A stretch of DNA of 64,000 bases, taken from assembly GCA_036496025.1 (NCBI GenBank), contig DASXLW010000045.1:55436-119435 (forward strand), in the 5' to 3' direction. The notes under the pieces are model-generated. The model did not search any database, was not told where the DNA came from, and saw only the letters and a list, made by a program, of their open reading frames with translations. The translations under genes were made by a program, and so were the position numbers. This DNA comes from PALSA-505 sp036496025 (GTDB taxonomy: Bacteria > Actinomycetota > Actinomycetes > Streptosporangiales > Streptosporangiaceae). Positions 33,179-43,666 of the stretch are shown here, one piece after another. Every line of letters starts with the position of its first letter. The stretch's first letter is position 1.

Positions 33179-34714
33179 ATGAGCGCAAGCGACGCCAGGA
33201 CCAGTGGTCATGAGCGCGACTCGGCCGACCTGGCCCGCTTCGGTTACCGGCAGGAGCTAAAGCGCTCACTCGGAGTGTTCAGCTCCTTCGCCGTGGCGTT
33301 CAGCTACATCTCTCCGTCGACCGGGATCTTCACCCTGTTCGCCCTCGGTCTCGGCACCATCGGCGGGGTCTTCATCTGGACCTGGCCGGTCGTGGCCCTC
33401 GGCCAGTTCATCGTCGCACTCAACTTCGCCGAGGTCTCCAGCCATTACCCGGTCGCGGGCTCGGTCTTCCAGTGGACGAAGTACCTGTCCGGCCGGAGCT
33501 ACTCCTGGTTTACCGGCTGGATCTACCTGTTCGCCGGGATCCTGACCGTCACCGCGGTGGTAGCCACCTTGCCGCTCGCGCTGATCCCGGCGCTCAACGG
33601 GCTCGGCTGGCACAGCCTGAACGCCGCGAACCTGCACACCCAGGAGATCATCGCGCTGATCACGCTGGTCGTGATCGCCGTACTGAACATTTACGGCGTG
33701 CGACTGGTGGCGCTCATCAACAACACCGGCGTGCTGTTCGAGATCCTGGGCATGTTCGTCTTCGCCCTGGTGCTGCTGGCCTTCCACAACCACCAGGGCA
33801 TCGGCGTGGTCACCAACAGCGCCGGGCTCCCGGTGACTGGCAGCACGTTCCTCGCCGCGATGTTCATGAGCCTGTTCGTGATCTACGGCTTCGACACCGC
33901 GTCGACCCTGTCCGAGGAGACCCGCGACCCGCGCCGCAACGCGCCCAAGGCAGTGCTCTCGTCGGTGATCGGCGCCTTCATCATCGGGGGCGTGTTCCTG
34001 CTCGGAACGCTGATGGCGATCCCCAACATGCACACGGCCATCACCGGCCTGTGGGGACCGGCGCAGATCATCGACGCTAACTTCTCCTCACCGTTCGCCA
34101 CGCTGTACCTGCTGGTGGTCTCGGCGGCGATCTTCGTCTGCTGCCTGTCGATTCTGGCGGCGACGATCCGGCTGTGCTTCGGTATGTCCCGTGATAACCA
34201 GCTGCCGGTCTCCCGGCAGCTGGCCCGGGTCGCGCCGGGCCTGCACACGCCCGTCTGGACCTGCGTGGCGGTAGCCGTGCTCGCGGCGGTGCCGTTCTTG
34301 AAGTACTCGGGGGCCGGCACCATCGCGATCGCGGCTACCGGCATGATCTACCTCAGTTATTTCCTCGGCAACCTGGTGATCATGCGGGCCCGCCTGCGCG
34401 GCTGGCCGAAGGCGAGCGCCCCGTTCCGGCTCGGCCGGTGGGGGCTGCTGGTGAACATCGTCGCCCTGCTGTACGGCGGCGCGATGCTGGTCAACTTCGC
34501 CTGGCCCCGCGTGGCCAGCAATCCGAAGCCGGAGCAGACCAACGGGCTGCTCAGCTTCGGCTGGAGCTTCCTGAACAAGATCCCGATCCTCTGGACGGTG
34601 GTGATCGGCATCACGCTGATCGGGGCGATCTACTTCCTGATCGCCGGCCGCCGCAAGCTGACTACGCCGGTGGTGCCGCCCCCAGAAGAGGCCCCGGTCG
34701 CCGGGACGCGGTAA
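33179..34714 (+). CDS. APC-superfamily amino acid/amine permease
   Basis: 511 residues with about 12 membrane segments. The first, LGVFSSFAVAFSYISPSTGI, is typical of the amino acid-choline permease group, as are EVSSHYPVAGSVFQW and FDTASTLSEETRDPRRNAPKA. The N-terminus is a charged cytoplasmic tail. Homologues move amino acids, GABA or choline-like amines by ion coupling. Its setting opposite the kinase-dehydrogenase pair suggests it imports their substrate. The stop overlaps the GntR ATG by one base (TAATG). Confidence 0.92.
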   Translation: MSASDARTSGHERDSADLARFGYRQELKRSLGVFSSFAVAFSYISPSTGIFTLFALGLGTIGGVFIWTWPVVALGQFIVALNFAEVSSHYPVAGSVFQWTKYLSGRSYSWFTGWIYLFAGILTVTAVVATLPLALIPALNGLGWHSLNAANLHTQEIIALITLVVIAVLNIYGVRLVALINNTGVLFEILGMFVFALVLLAFHNHQGIGVVTNSAGLPVTGSTFLAAMFMSLFVIYGFDTASTLSEETRDPRRNAPKAVLSSVIGAFIIGGVFLLGTLMAIPNMHTAITGLWGPAQIIDANFSSPFATLYLLVVSAAIFVCCLSILAATIRLCFGMSRDNQLPVSRQLARVAPGLHTPVWTCVAVAVLAAVPFLKYSGAGTIAIAATGMIYLSYFLGNLVIMRARLRGWPKASAPFRLGRWGLLVNIVALLYGGAMLVNFAWPRVASNPKPEQTNGLLSFGWSFLNKIPILWTVVIGITLIGAIYFLIAGRRKLTTPVVPPPEEAPVAGTR

Positions 34715-35493
34715 TGCAGCGGCAGCAGACCCTCAATGGCCTGCCGCCGCGGATCGCGCGAGGCCCGGGTACCACGGTGCACACCCAGATCGAAGACTGG
34801 CTGGCCGGAGCGATCGCGGCGGGCAGGCTCGCGCCCGGTGACCGGCTGCCTGCCGAGCAGCAACTAGCCGTATGGTTCGGGGTCAGCCGGATGACGCTGC
34901 GCCATGCGCTGGCCGAGCTGGCCCGGCGCGGCCTGGTGACCAGGACAGTCGGGCGCGGCGGCGGCACCTTCATCGCCGAGCCCAAACTGGACCGGGACTT
35001 CACCACGCTGGCCGGATTCTCCGAGCAGCTGCGCCGCCACGGGATGACCCCCGGCGCCCGGGTGCTGGCCGCGACGGAGCACCCGGCGGGACCGACCACC
35101 GCGGCGGCGCTGCAGATCACCGAGGAGGACCCGGTCTATTCGGTACGGCGGATCAGGCTGGCCGACGGAAGGCCGCTGGTGCTCGAGCATTCGCACTTCC
35201 CGGCGGCCGCGTTCCCGGACATGCTGCGATGCAGGCTGGACGGCTCGCTGTACGAACTGCTTGAGGTCAAGTACGGTCAGCGGCCGCACCGGGGCAGGGA
35301 GCGGCTCGAGGCGGTGACCGCCAGCGTGCGCGAGGCGGAGGCGCTGGAGGTGGAGGAGGGCGCCCCGCTCATGCTGGTCGAGCGCACCGCTTACTCGCAA
35401 GACGGCCGTCCGCTGGAGTTCGCCCGCGACTTGTTCCGCGGCGACCGGACCCGGGTCGTCGCCTGGACATCAGAACTGGCCGGCGACCTGTAA
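34714..35493 (+). CDS. GntR-family regulator, HutC (UTRA) subfamily
   Basis: 259 residues. The N-terminal winged helix (LAPGDRLPAEQQLAVWFGVS, RMTLRHALAELARRGLV, then TRTVGRGGGTFIAEP) is followed by a UTRA ligand-binding domain (EEDPVYSVRRIRLADGRPLV, LMLVERTAYSQDGRPLEFA). Translationally coupled to the permease, it probably controls both divergent operons via the GTCTAGAC-type sites. The ligand is probably the imported amine or a phosphorylated product made by the kinase (inference). Confidence 0.92.
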   Translation: MQRQQTLNGLPPRIARGPGTTVHTQIEDWLAGAIAAGRLAPGDRLPAEQQLAVWFGVSRMTLRHALAELARRGLVTRTVGRGGGTFIAEPKLDRDFTTLAGFSEQLRRHGMTPGARVLAATEHPAGPTTAAALQITEEDPVYSVRRIRLADGRPLVLEHSHFPAAAFPDMLRCRLDGSLYELLEVKYGQRPHRGRERLEAVTASVREAEALEVEEGAPLMLVERTAYSQDGRPLEFARDLFRGDRTRVVAWTSELAGDL

Positions 35494-35520
35494 TCACCGG
35501 CCGCCGGAGATCGAGATTGA

Positions 35521-36594
35521 TCAGAGGCTGGCGGGCAGGCCGAACGCGGCGAACATCCGGGGCTGCTCGAAGGCGGCGATGTCGATGAGGCGGCCGTGTT
35601 CGAAACGCAGCACGGTGAGCACGAACGGGAAGAACGCGGTCTGGCCGGGACGACGGAGGTACCCGGCGGCGCCCGGCTGCCCGTTGGCCATGATCGGCAC
35701 CACCCGCCACTGGCCGAGTGCGTTCATGCCCTCCCGGAGCGCGTCGCCCACCTCTGGCTGGCCGTTCCACTCGCCAACCCGGGGGGAGATGGCCAGGCGC
35801 ACGTCATGGCGCAGCACGGCGATCAGCGCCTCCGGGTCACCTTGTTCATGGGCGGCGATGAAGCGCTCGAGCAGGCGGCGCTGGCCCGGATCGGGTTCGG
35901 TGGCCGGCGCCCACTCCAGCCGGCCGCCCGGCCACTGATCGCGCAGCGTTGTCCGGGCGCGCTGGAGCGCGCTGTTGACCGCCGGGACGCTCGCGTCGAG
36001 CAGTTCGGCGACCTCGGCAGCCGGCCAGTTGACCACGTCGCGCAGGATCAGCACTGCCCGCTGGCGCGGTGGCAGGAGCTGAATCGTCGCCAGGAAGGCC
36101 AGCGACATCGTCTCCCGGCTGACCGCCACCGCCTCCGGGCCGGGCTGGCCGGCGGCCATCTCGTCGAGCAGGGCGTCCGGGTACGGCTGCACCCAGGGCA
36201 TCGTCGCGATCGACGGCCCGGTGCCGGCCGATGCGGTGCCGGCCAATGCGGTGCCGGCCGGTGCGCTGGACGGCGCAGGCACCGCCCGGCGGGCGTCACG
36301 GCGCAGCGTGTCCAGGCAGGCGTTGGTGGCGACCCGGTACAGCCAGGTACGCGGGCTCGACCGGCCCTGGAAGCGGTCCCGAGCGCGCCAGGCCCGCAGC
36401 AGCACCTCCTGCACATGGTCTTCGGCCTCATCGAAGGACCCGAGCATCCGGTAGCAGTACACGTGCAGCTCGCGCCGGTACCGGCGGACCAGGTCGTCGA
36501 AGTCCCCCACCCCGGGCCAATGCTCCGGGTGAGCGCCGCCGGAGTCGGCGGGCGCGGTGCGGCGGGCTTCGCCGCCACGTGCTGCACCGCTCAC
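35521..36594 (-). CDS. ECF sigma factor with C-terminal SnoaL-like domain (second copy)
   Basis: 357 residues from GTG 36594 (AAAGGG six bases upstream); the frame opens at 36633. Region 2 (YRRELHVYCYRMLGSFDEAE) and region 4 (LPPRQRAVLILRDVVNWPAA) precede an NTF2/SnoaL-like domain ending MFAAFGLPASL. It shares the architecture of the factor at 17107. A short internal repeat (GTALAGTASAGTG) interrupts the linker between sigma regions and reflects a tandem 15-base DNA repeat near 36225-36270. No anti-sigma factor is adjacent. Confidence 0.9.
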   Translation of the reverse strand: MSGAARGGEARRTAPADSGGAHPEHWPGVGDFDDLVRRYRRELHVYCYRMLGSFDEAEDHVQEVLLRAWRARDRFQGRSSPRTWLYRVATNACLDTLRRDARRAVPAPSSAPAGTALAGTASAGTGPSIATMPWVQPYPDALLDEMAAGQPGPEAVAVSRETMSLAFLATIQLLPPRQRAVLILRDVVNWPAAEVAELLDASVPAVNSALQRARTTLRDQWPGGRLEWAPATEPDPGQRRLLERFIAAHEQGDPEALIAVLRHDVRLAISPRVGEWNGQPEVGDALREGMNALGQWRVVPIMANGQPGAAGYLRRPGQTAFFPFVLTVLRFEHGRLIDIAAFEQPRMFAAFGLPASL

Positions 36595-36743
36595 TCGTGC
36601 ACCCTTTCGCGTCTGCGCCGACCGGTAGATCACAGTACCCGCGTACGTCCGCGGCCGGACGCCCTATGAACAGCGAGATCGCCGGCCCGGTTGACCATCC
36701 GCGGACCGATGAGCTTCCGGGGGCGGCGCGTCTGCATGGATGA

Positions 36744-36908
36744 CAACCCGCCGCCGCGGTGACCATCCGGGATCTGCTCGGCGGGGGGCGACGCCTGTTC
36801 GACGGGCTTGGCCCGGACCACATCGAACTCGAATTGGCGCGGCGGCTGGAGGCACGGGACGTAACGCATCTGCGGTACCGAGTACGTGACGGCAGGCCAC
36901 GTCCGTAG
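36744..36908 (+). pseudogene. C-terminal remnant of a RibD/dihydrofolate reductase-like protein
   Basis: An open stretch after an in-frame TGA encodes a segment matching the end of RibD C-terminal domain (DHFR-like) proteins: LLGGGRRLFDGLGPDHIELE followed by THLRYRVRD. The nucleotide-binding N-terminal part is absent and no ribosome site precedes the GTG at 36759. It is best read as a decayed fragment. The surrounding 36595-36932 region has no other gene. Confidence 0.65.
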
Positions 36909-36932
36909 GCTGCGGCAGGCGCGCGAGACCGC

Positions 36933-38192
36933 TTACGCCCCGGGCGGGTCGAACCGGACGGGCAGCTCGGGAGGGGAGCGGAATACCAGACCGTGGATGT
37001 GCGGGTCGCGGGCAGCGGGGTCAAGGCGCAGGCGCGGCAGGCGGTCCAGGACCGTGTTCAGCAGCACGCGCATCTCCAGCCGGGCCAGGTGCATGCCCAG
37101 GCACAGATGCGGCCCGTCCCCGAACGACATGTGCGGCTGAGCGTCACGAAAGATGTCGAAGGCGCCGGGATCCCGGTGCCGCCCGGGGTCACGATTCGCG
37201 GCTCCGAGCGAGACCGCGACGAGTGCACCCTGGGGAATGCGGACGCCGCCGAGTTCTACCTCCTGGGTTGCCATGCGGGCGATGGTCAGCAGTGGCGTCT
37301 CCCACCGCAGCGCTTCTTCTATCGCTTGCGGCACCAGGCTCCGATCGGCGCGGAGGGCATCCAGCTGCCCGGGATGGGTGAGCAGCCCGAACAGCAGGTT
37401 GCTGGAGGAGCGGTACGTCGTCTCCGCGCCGGCCGGAAGCAGCAGCAGCAGGAACGGGTAGATCTCCTCGTCACTGAGCCGGTGCCCGTCGACCTCGGCC
37501 CGGACCAGCTCGCTCACTAGGTCTGTGCCGGTGTTCCGGCGCCGGTCCGCAATGATTTCCGCGAAGTAGGCCCGAAGCTGGGCGCCGGCGGCGACAGCGC
37601 GGTCCCAGTTGCGCATCACCGCGATCAGCTCACCCGATAGCCGTGAAAAGCGCGGCCAGTCGGCCCGCGGCAGGCTCAGGATCCGGGCGATCACCTGGAT
37701 AGGAAACGGGAACGTCAGCCGTCCGATGAGGTCAGCGTGGCCGTCGTCGACGAAGCCGTCGATCAGCTCGGTGACCGTGGCGCCGATGACGGAGTCGGCC
37801 CAGCGGTGCAGAGCCCGGGCGCGGAATGCCCTGGCCACCAGGGCCCGGTGACGCTGATGCTCGGGCGGGTCCATCTGCAAGATGGTCTTGCCCATGACCT
37901 GCCCCATCGTCATCGCGTAGCCGGCGGAGGAGAATCGCGCGCTGTCGGTGAGCACCTGCCGGGCGTACTCGTGGCTGAACACGGTGAACAGCAGCGGGAT
38001 CCTGGGCGCCTTCTCATCCACTCGGTACTGACCGGTCCGCGGCGCCAGGTTGACCTGCATCACCGGGCTGCCCGCCTGGATTTCCGCCAGCATCGGGTAG
38101 GGGTCTCGCATATCCCCGGCGAGCTCAGCGAAGTGCCGCATCGGATCGTAGCCGGGCTCTGCCGGACCGTCGTGCCCAGCCGCCATGACCAC
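36933..38192 (-). CDS. Cytochrome P450
   Basis: 419 residues from GTG 38192 (GGGAGA nine bases upstream), or 417 from ATG 38186. The I-helix LPAGAETTYRS, the ExxR in EEALR and the haem loop FGDGPHLCLG (C364) are intact. It is of a different subfamily from the P450 at 21507. No redox partner is adjacent and the substrate is unknown. The frame opens upstream into low-complexity repeats that also affect the neighbouring membrane protein's C-terminus. Confidence 0.92.
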   Translation of the reverse strand: MVMAAGHDGPAEPGYDPMRHFAELAGDMRDPYPMLAEIQAGSPVMQVNLAPRTGQYRVDEKAPRIPLLFTVFSHEYARQVLTDSARFSSAGYAMTMGQVMGKTILQMDPPEHQRHRALVARAFRARALHRWADSVIGATVTELIDGFVDDGHADLIGRLTFPFPIQVIARILSLPRADWPRFSRLSGELIAVMRNWDRAVAAGAQLRAYFAEIIADRRRNTGTDLVSELVRAEVDGHRLSDEEIYPFLLLLLPAGAETTYRSSSNLLFGLLTHPGQLDALRADRSLVPQAIEEALRWETPLLTIARMATQEVELGGVRIPQGALVAVSLGAANRDPGRHRDPGAFDIFRDAQPHMSFGDGPHLCLGMHLARLEMRVLLNTVLDRLPRLRLDPAARDPHIHGLVFRSPPELPVRFDPPGA

Positions 38193-38284
38193 GCCCGCCC
38201 TCTCCCCGGGCACCGCGCCCGTGACGCCAACATAACCCCCGGCGTCGGCGGCTGGACGGCCAGCCGCTGACCGGTCACCGCGGA

Positions 38285-38911
38285 TCAGGGGGCGGCGGAT
38301 CGGCGGGACGGCGGATCGGCGGATCGGCGGGACGGGGGCCGGCGGAACGGGGAGCCAGCGGAACGGGGAGCCAGCGGGATGGCGGGCCAGCGGGACGGCG
38401 CGCCAGCCGGATGGCGGGTCAGCGCGACCGCGAGCCAGATCGCCGCGCCGGCCAGCGGCAGCTCGACGAAGATCGCTTCGACGACCGCGACCGCCTGGTC
38501 CAGTCCCGGTGCTGAGCTGCACACGTCAAACCAGGCGTCGACAAGCAGCAGCGCGCTGCCGGCCGCCGCGGTCAGGCTGGCCCGTGCACTGCCCCGTGCC
38601 AGCAGCACGGCGGTGGCCAGAGCCGCCGCAGCCTCGGCTCCGTCCAGTCCCGCCCAGGCCAGCGACCAGTGCTGCGCGCGGGCGGCGGCGGGCAGCGTAA
38701 CCCCGAGCAGCACGCACCACGGCAGCAGAAATCCGCCGACCGCGAGCGCCACGAGCCTGGCCCGGGCGGCCAGCCTGCCCGGCCGGATCCCCGCATCAGG
38801 CCGGGCGCAGGCGGCAGGCGGTGCGCCGGCGGCAGCCCCGCTGTCCTCGCCAGGCGGGCCGCCGCGGCCGCTGGCCGGGTTGATCGCAGGTGGAAGTTCG
38901 CATGTTCGCAC
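38285..38911 (-). CDS. Four-TM membrane protein of unknown function
   Basis: About 208 residues from GTG 38911 (ATG 38947 lies in the operator region and is less likely). Four hydrophobic segments are seen: ARLVALAVGGFLLPWCVLLG, AALATAVLL, SLTAAAGSALLLVDAWF and FVELPLAGAAIWLAVAL. The C-terminus is a Pro/Arg/Ser repeat encoded by a degenerate tandem CGGATCGGCGG-type DNA repeat (38290-38400). No family is assigned. It is divergent from the winged-helix regulator and shares its dyad region. Confidence 0.68.
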   Translation of the reverse strand: MRTCELPPAINPASGRGGPPGEDSGAAAGAPPAACARPDAGIRPGRLAARARLVALAVGGFLLPWCVLLGVTLPAAARAQHWSLAWAGLDGAEAAAALATAVLLARGSARASLTAAAGSALLLVDAWFDVCSSAPGLDQAVAVVEAIFVELPLAGAAIWLAVALTRHPAGAPSRWPAIPLAPRSAGSPFRRPPSRRSADPPSRRSAAP

Positions 38912-38929
38912 GGCACAGACGCTACGTAT

Positions 38930-38973
38930 GCAGAGAAATTCCTGCAAACTAATTTCTGCAGAACTTTCTCTGC
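38930..38973. promoter_or_regulatory. 44-bp operator-like dyad
   Basis: GCAGAGAAA and TTTCTCTGC are the perfect outer arms of a 44-bp dyad in which 16 of 22 positions pair; inner CTGCA elements also match. AT-rich in GC-rich DNA, it sits between the divergent regulator and membrane-protein genes, overlapping the expected -35 of the regulator. Confidence 0.65.
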
Positions 38974-38993
38974 TGACGTGTTATCGTGCGCTG

Positions 38994-39560
38994 GTGAGCA
39001 CGAGGCCGCGCCGGGTGGTCGGCGACGCCCGGCGGTGGAAAGCGATGTCGCATCCGCTGCGCCGCGAGATGCTGCGGTATCTCGGCGAGCACGGTGCCGC
39101 CACCTCCACGACCCTCGCCGAGGCGCTGGACGAGAACACCGGCACCACCAGCTACCACCTGCGGGTACTCGCCGGCGCGGGGGTCATCGAGGAGGTTCCC
39201 GGGCGTGCGCACGGACGGGAGAGATGGTGGCGCGCGATCCCCACCGACCTCCGCGAACCCGATTACGACAGCCTTAGCCTGCCGGAACGGGCGGCACTCG
39301 ACGAGTGGCGCGCCCAGCAGATCCCCGGCGAGCTCGCGCTGGTCAACCGCTTCATTCGCGACTTCCGCAAGCACGGCAACTGGGCCAGGGCCTACCGCGT
39401 CGGCGGTTACTACACCGCTGAGGACCTGGACGCGCTGTTTGCCGACTTTGGCGAGCTGATCAGCAAGTACGGCCACACCCGCGAAGACGCCCCGCCCGGC
39501 GCCAAGCCGATGCAACTGCGCATGTTCTACCTCCCCGACGACCCCCACAATCAAGACTGA
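38994..39560 (+). CDS. ArsR/HTH_20-type winged-helix regulator
   Basis: 188 residues from GTG 38994. TTATCG at 38981-38986 lies seven bases upstream, consistent with a leaderless transcript. The DNA-binding domain is WKAMSHPLRREMLRYLGEHG, TSTTLAEALDENTGTTSYHL and the wing RAHGRERWWRAIP. The C-terminal helical part resembles the helix-turn-helix-20 regulators of unknown ligand. It probably binds the upstream 44-bp dyad and controls the divergent membrane protein and itself. Confidence 0.85.
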   Translation: MSTRPRRVVGDARRWKAMSHPLRREMLRYLGEHGAATSTTLAEALDENTGTTSYHLRVLAGAGVIEEVPGRAHGRERWWRAIPTDLREPDYDSLSLPERAALDEWRAQQIPGELALVNRFIRDFRKHGNWARAYRVGGYYTAEDLDALFADFGELISKYGHTREDAPPGAKPMQLRMFYLPDDPHNQD

Positions 39561-39772
39561 GCTAACCCCCGGGCCGCGGGACCCGGCTCAGCCTCCCCTC
39601 AGTCCCCAGACCCGAACGCCGACAGCCCGACCACTCCCCCCACGGCGAACTGCCTCCAGGGACCCCCGAGACACTGGCTCACGAGACTGCGTGCCAGTTC
39701 CCCGACCTTCACCTGCCCGGGCCAGCGCCCCGCAGCACGACTCCCGAGGCCGGCCCATCCCGAGGGACAGTC
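39561..39772. other. Gene-free stretch
   Basis: No coding feature is seen here. The sequence is C-rich on the + strand and merges into a large hairpin at 39773. Confidence 0.5.
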
Positions 39773-39839
39773 GGGGGCACTTGCTCGGAGAAGCGGCGTT
39801 CGGCGCAGCCGTCAGCCGCAGCTCCGAGTGAGTGCCCCC
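39773..39839. terminator. Large bidirectional stem-loop between convergent genes
   Basis: Arms at 39773-39790 and 39822-39839 pair at 16 of 18 positions (GGGGGCAC...CTCGGAG), with a second hairpin inside the loop (GCGGC/GCCGC). It lies 20 bases past the mgsA stop and about 210 bases past the regulator gene. Confidence 0.65.
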
Positions 39840-39859
39840 CGGCGCAGCCGTTCTGGAAT

Positions 39860-40300
39860 TTACTCACTCATAAGAGGCGAAGAGATGATGAAGTCCGCGC
39901 TAGCCCGGTTGCAGGCGATCGGGATGTTCCATAGGACGGCGATCCTGACCAGGGCCTTCACGTCGGATTCGTGCGGCTGCGAGGCCAGCGGATCCCAGAA
40001 GAAGATCAGCAGGTCGATGTCTCCCTCGGCGATCCTCGAGCCGATCTGCTGGTCGCCGCCGAGCGGGCCGCTCTGGAAACGGGTCAGCCCGATGTCGAGT
40101 TCGTCGGCCAGCATGCGCCCGGTCGAGCCGGTGGCGAACAGGTCGTGCCGGGCGAGCACGTCACGGTTGTAGCGCGCCCACTCCAGCAGGTCCTCCTTCT
40201 TGTCGTCGTGCGCGACCAGCGCGATGCGCCGGCGCCGGGGCCGGGGCCCGCTGACGTCCGGGCCGATGGACTGGGTGGTACGGACTTTCTCGGTCGTCAC
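39860..40300 (-). CDS. mgsA: Methylglyoxal synthase
   Basis: 146 residues from GTG 40300. H31 and D32 (LVAHDDKK), the phosphate loop ATGSTGRML, SGPLGGDQQIGSRIAEGDID, FFWDPLASQPHESDVKAL (D103, H110) and CNRASADFIISSPLM all match. It converts dihydroxyacetone phosphate to methylglyoxal and phosphate, relieving phosphate-limited glycolysis. It is monocistronic, downstream of leuS with a 117-bp gap. Confidence 0.95.
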   Translation of the reverse strand: MTTEKVRTTQSIGPDVSGPRPRRRRIALVAHDDKKEDLLEWARYNRDVLARHDLFATGSTGRMLADELDIGLTRFQSGPLGGDQQIGSRIAEGDIDLLIFFWDPLASQPHESDVKALVRIAVLWNIPIACNRASADFIISSPLMSE

Positions 40301-40417
40301 CCGTCCAGTCTGCCCGCCAGATGTTGCCGCTAAGGCACGCGCGCGTTATCAGGACGTGTACTTCGCGCCATCGCCTGGTCAGCGTCCCTGGTCAGCGCCC
40401 CTGGTCACCGGACCTTC

Positions 40418-43402
<2,985 letters not shown>

Positions 43403-43434
43403 GAGGTTCTCACCACGATCGATCTGTTCTCATC

Positions 43435-43458
43435 AAAAAACCCCTCGGATACGAGGGG
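43435..43458 (-). terminator. Intrinsic terminator in the leuS leader
   Basis: On the minus strand CCCCTCG and CGAGGGG form a 7-bp stem around TATC, directly followed by six U (A-tract at 43435-43440 on +). A U-tailed terminator 33 bases before a start codon implies attenuation. U-tails are rare among the hairpins of this window. Confidence 0.85.
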
Positions 43459-43479
43459 CCGCCACGCTGACTCAGCGCA

Positions 43480-43518
43480 TCAGCGCGGCATGCTAAGGAG
43501 CAGCTCTGCGGCTCGCAC
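43480..43518 (-). CDS. leuS leader peptide
   Basis: 12 codons plus TGA: GTG start, reading MRAAELLLSMPR. Codons 6-8 are CTG CTC CTT, three consecutive leucines. The GTG starts nine bases after GATAAC and has no ribosome site, so it is probably translated from a leaderless or near-leaderless message. The peptide is regulatory, acting through ribosome position. Confidence 0.7.
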   Translation of the reverse strand: MRAAELLLSMPR

Positions 43519-43599
43519 GCAGTCCAGGTTATCGCAGCGCTGGCCAGGCAGCATCCTGAACCATCACGGATGCGGCCCGGTCGGTGACCTCGTGTGTCC

Positions 43600-43629
43600 C
43601 TCCGCCGGGCCGCGCCCGGCCCGGCGGAG
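43600..43629 (-). terminator. Stem-loop terminator after the PF03640 membrane protein
   Basis: CTCCGCCGGGCC pairs perfectly over 12 bp with GGCCCGGCGGAG around a 6-base loop, 37 bases past the stop of the gene ending at 43667. It is flanked by an imperfect direct repeat of about 28 bp (43584-43611 and 43632-43659) starting GTGACCTCG. Confidence 0.75.
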
Positions 43630-43666
43630 CGTGACCTCGCGTGTTCCAGCGCCGGGCCGGTCCCGG

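Larger units (their letters stand above)
43435..43533 (-). promoter_or_regulatory. leuS transcription attenuator (leader peptide type)
   Basis: Order in the transcript: -10 GATAAC (43533-43528), leader peptide (43518-43480), hairpin 2:3 formed by GCCGCGCTGA and TCAGCGTGGCGGC, then the U-tailed terminator 3:4. The hairpin 2:3 ends on the first C of the terminator stem, so the two exclude each other at their border. The peptide stop codon lies within segment 2. A ribosome stalled on Leu codons would leave segment 2 free to form the antiterminator. Confidence 0.75.

Noticed and set aside
43403..43560. T-box riboswitch upstream of leuS
   Set aside because: No T-box antiterminator core (a UGGN-type bulge with ACCGCG) or specifier stem is visible; the Leu-rich leader peptide explains the terminator better.
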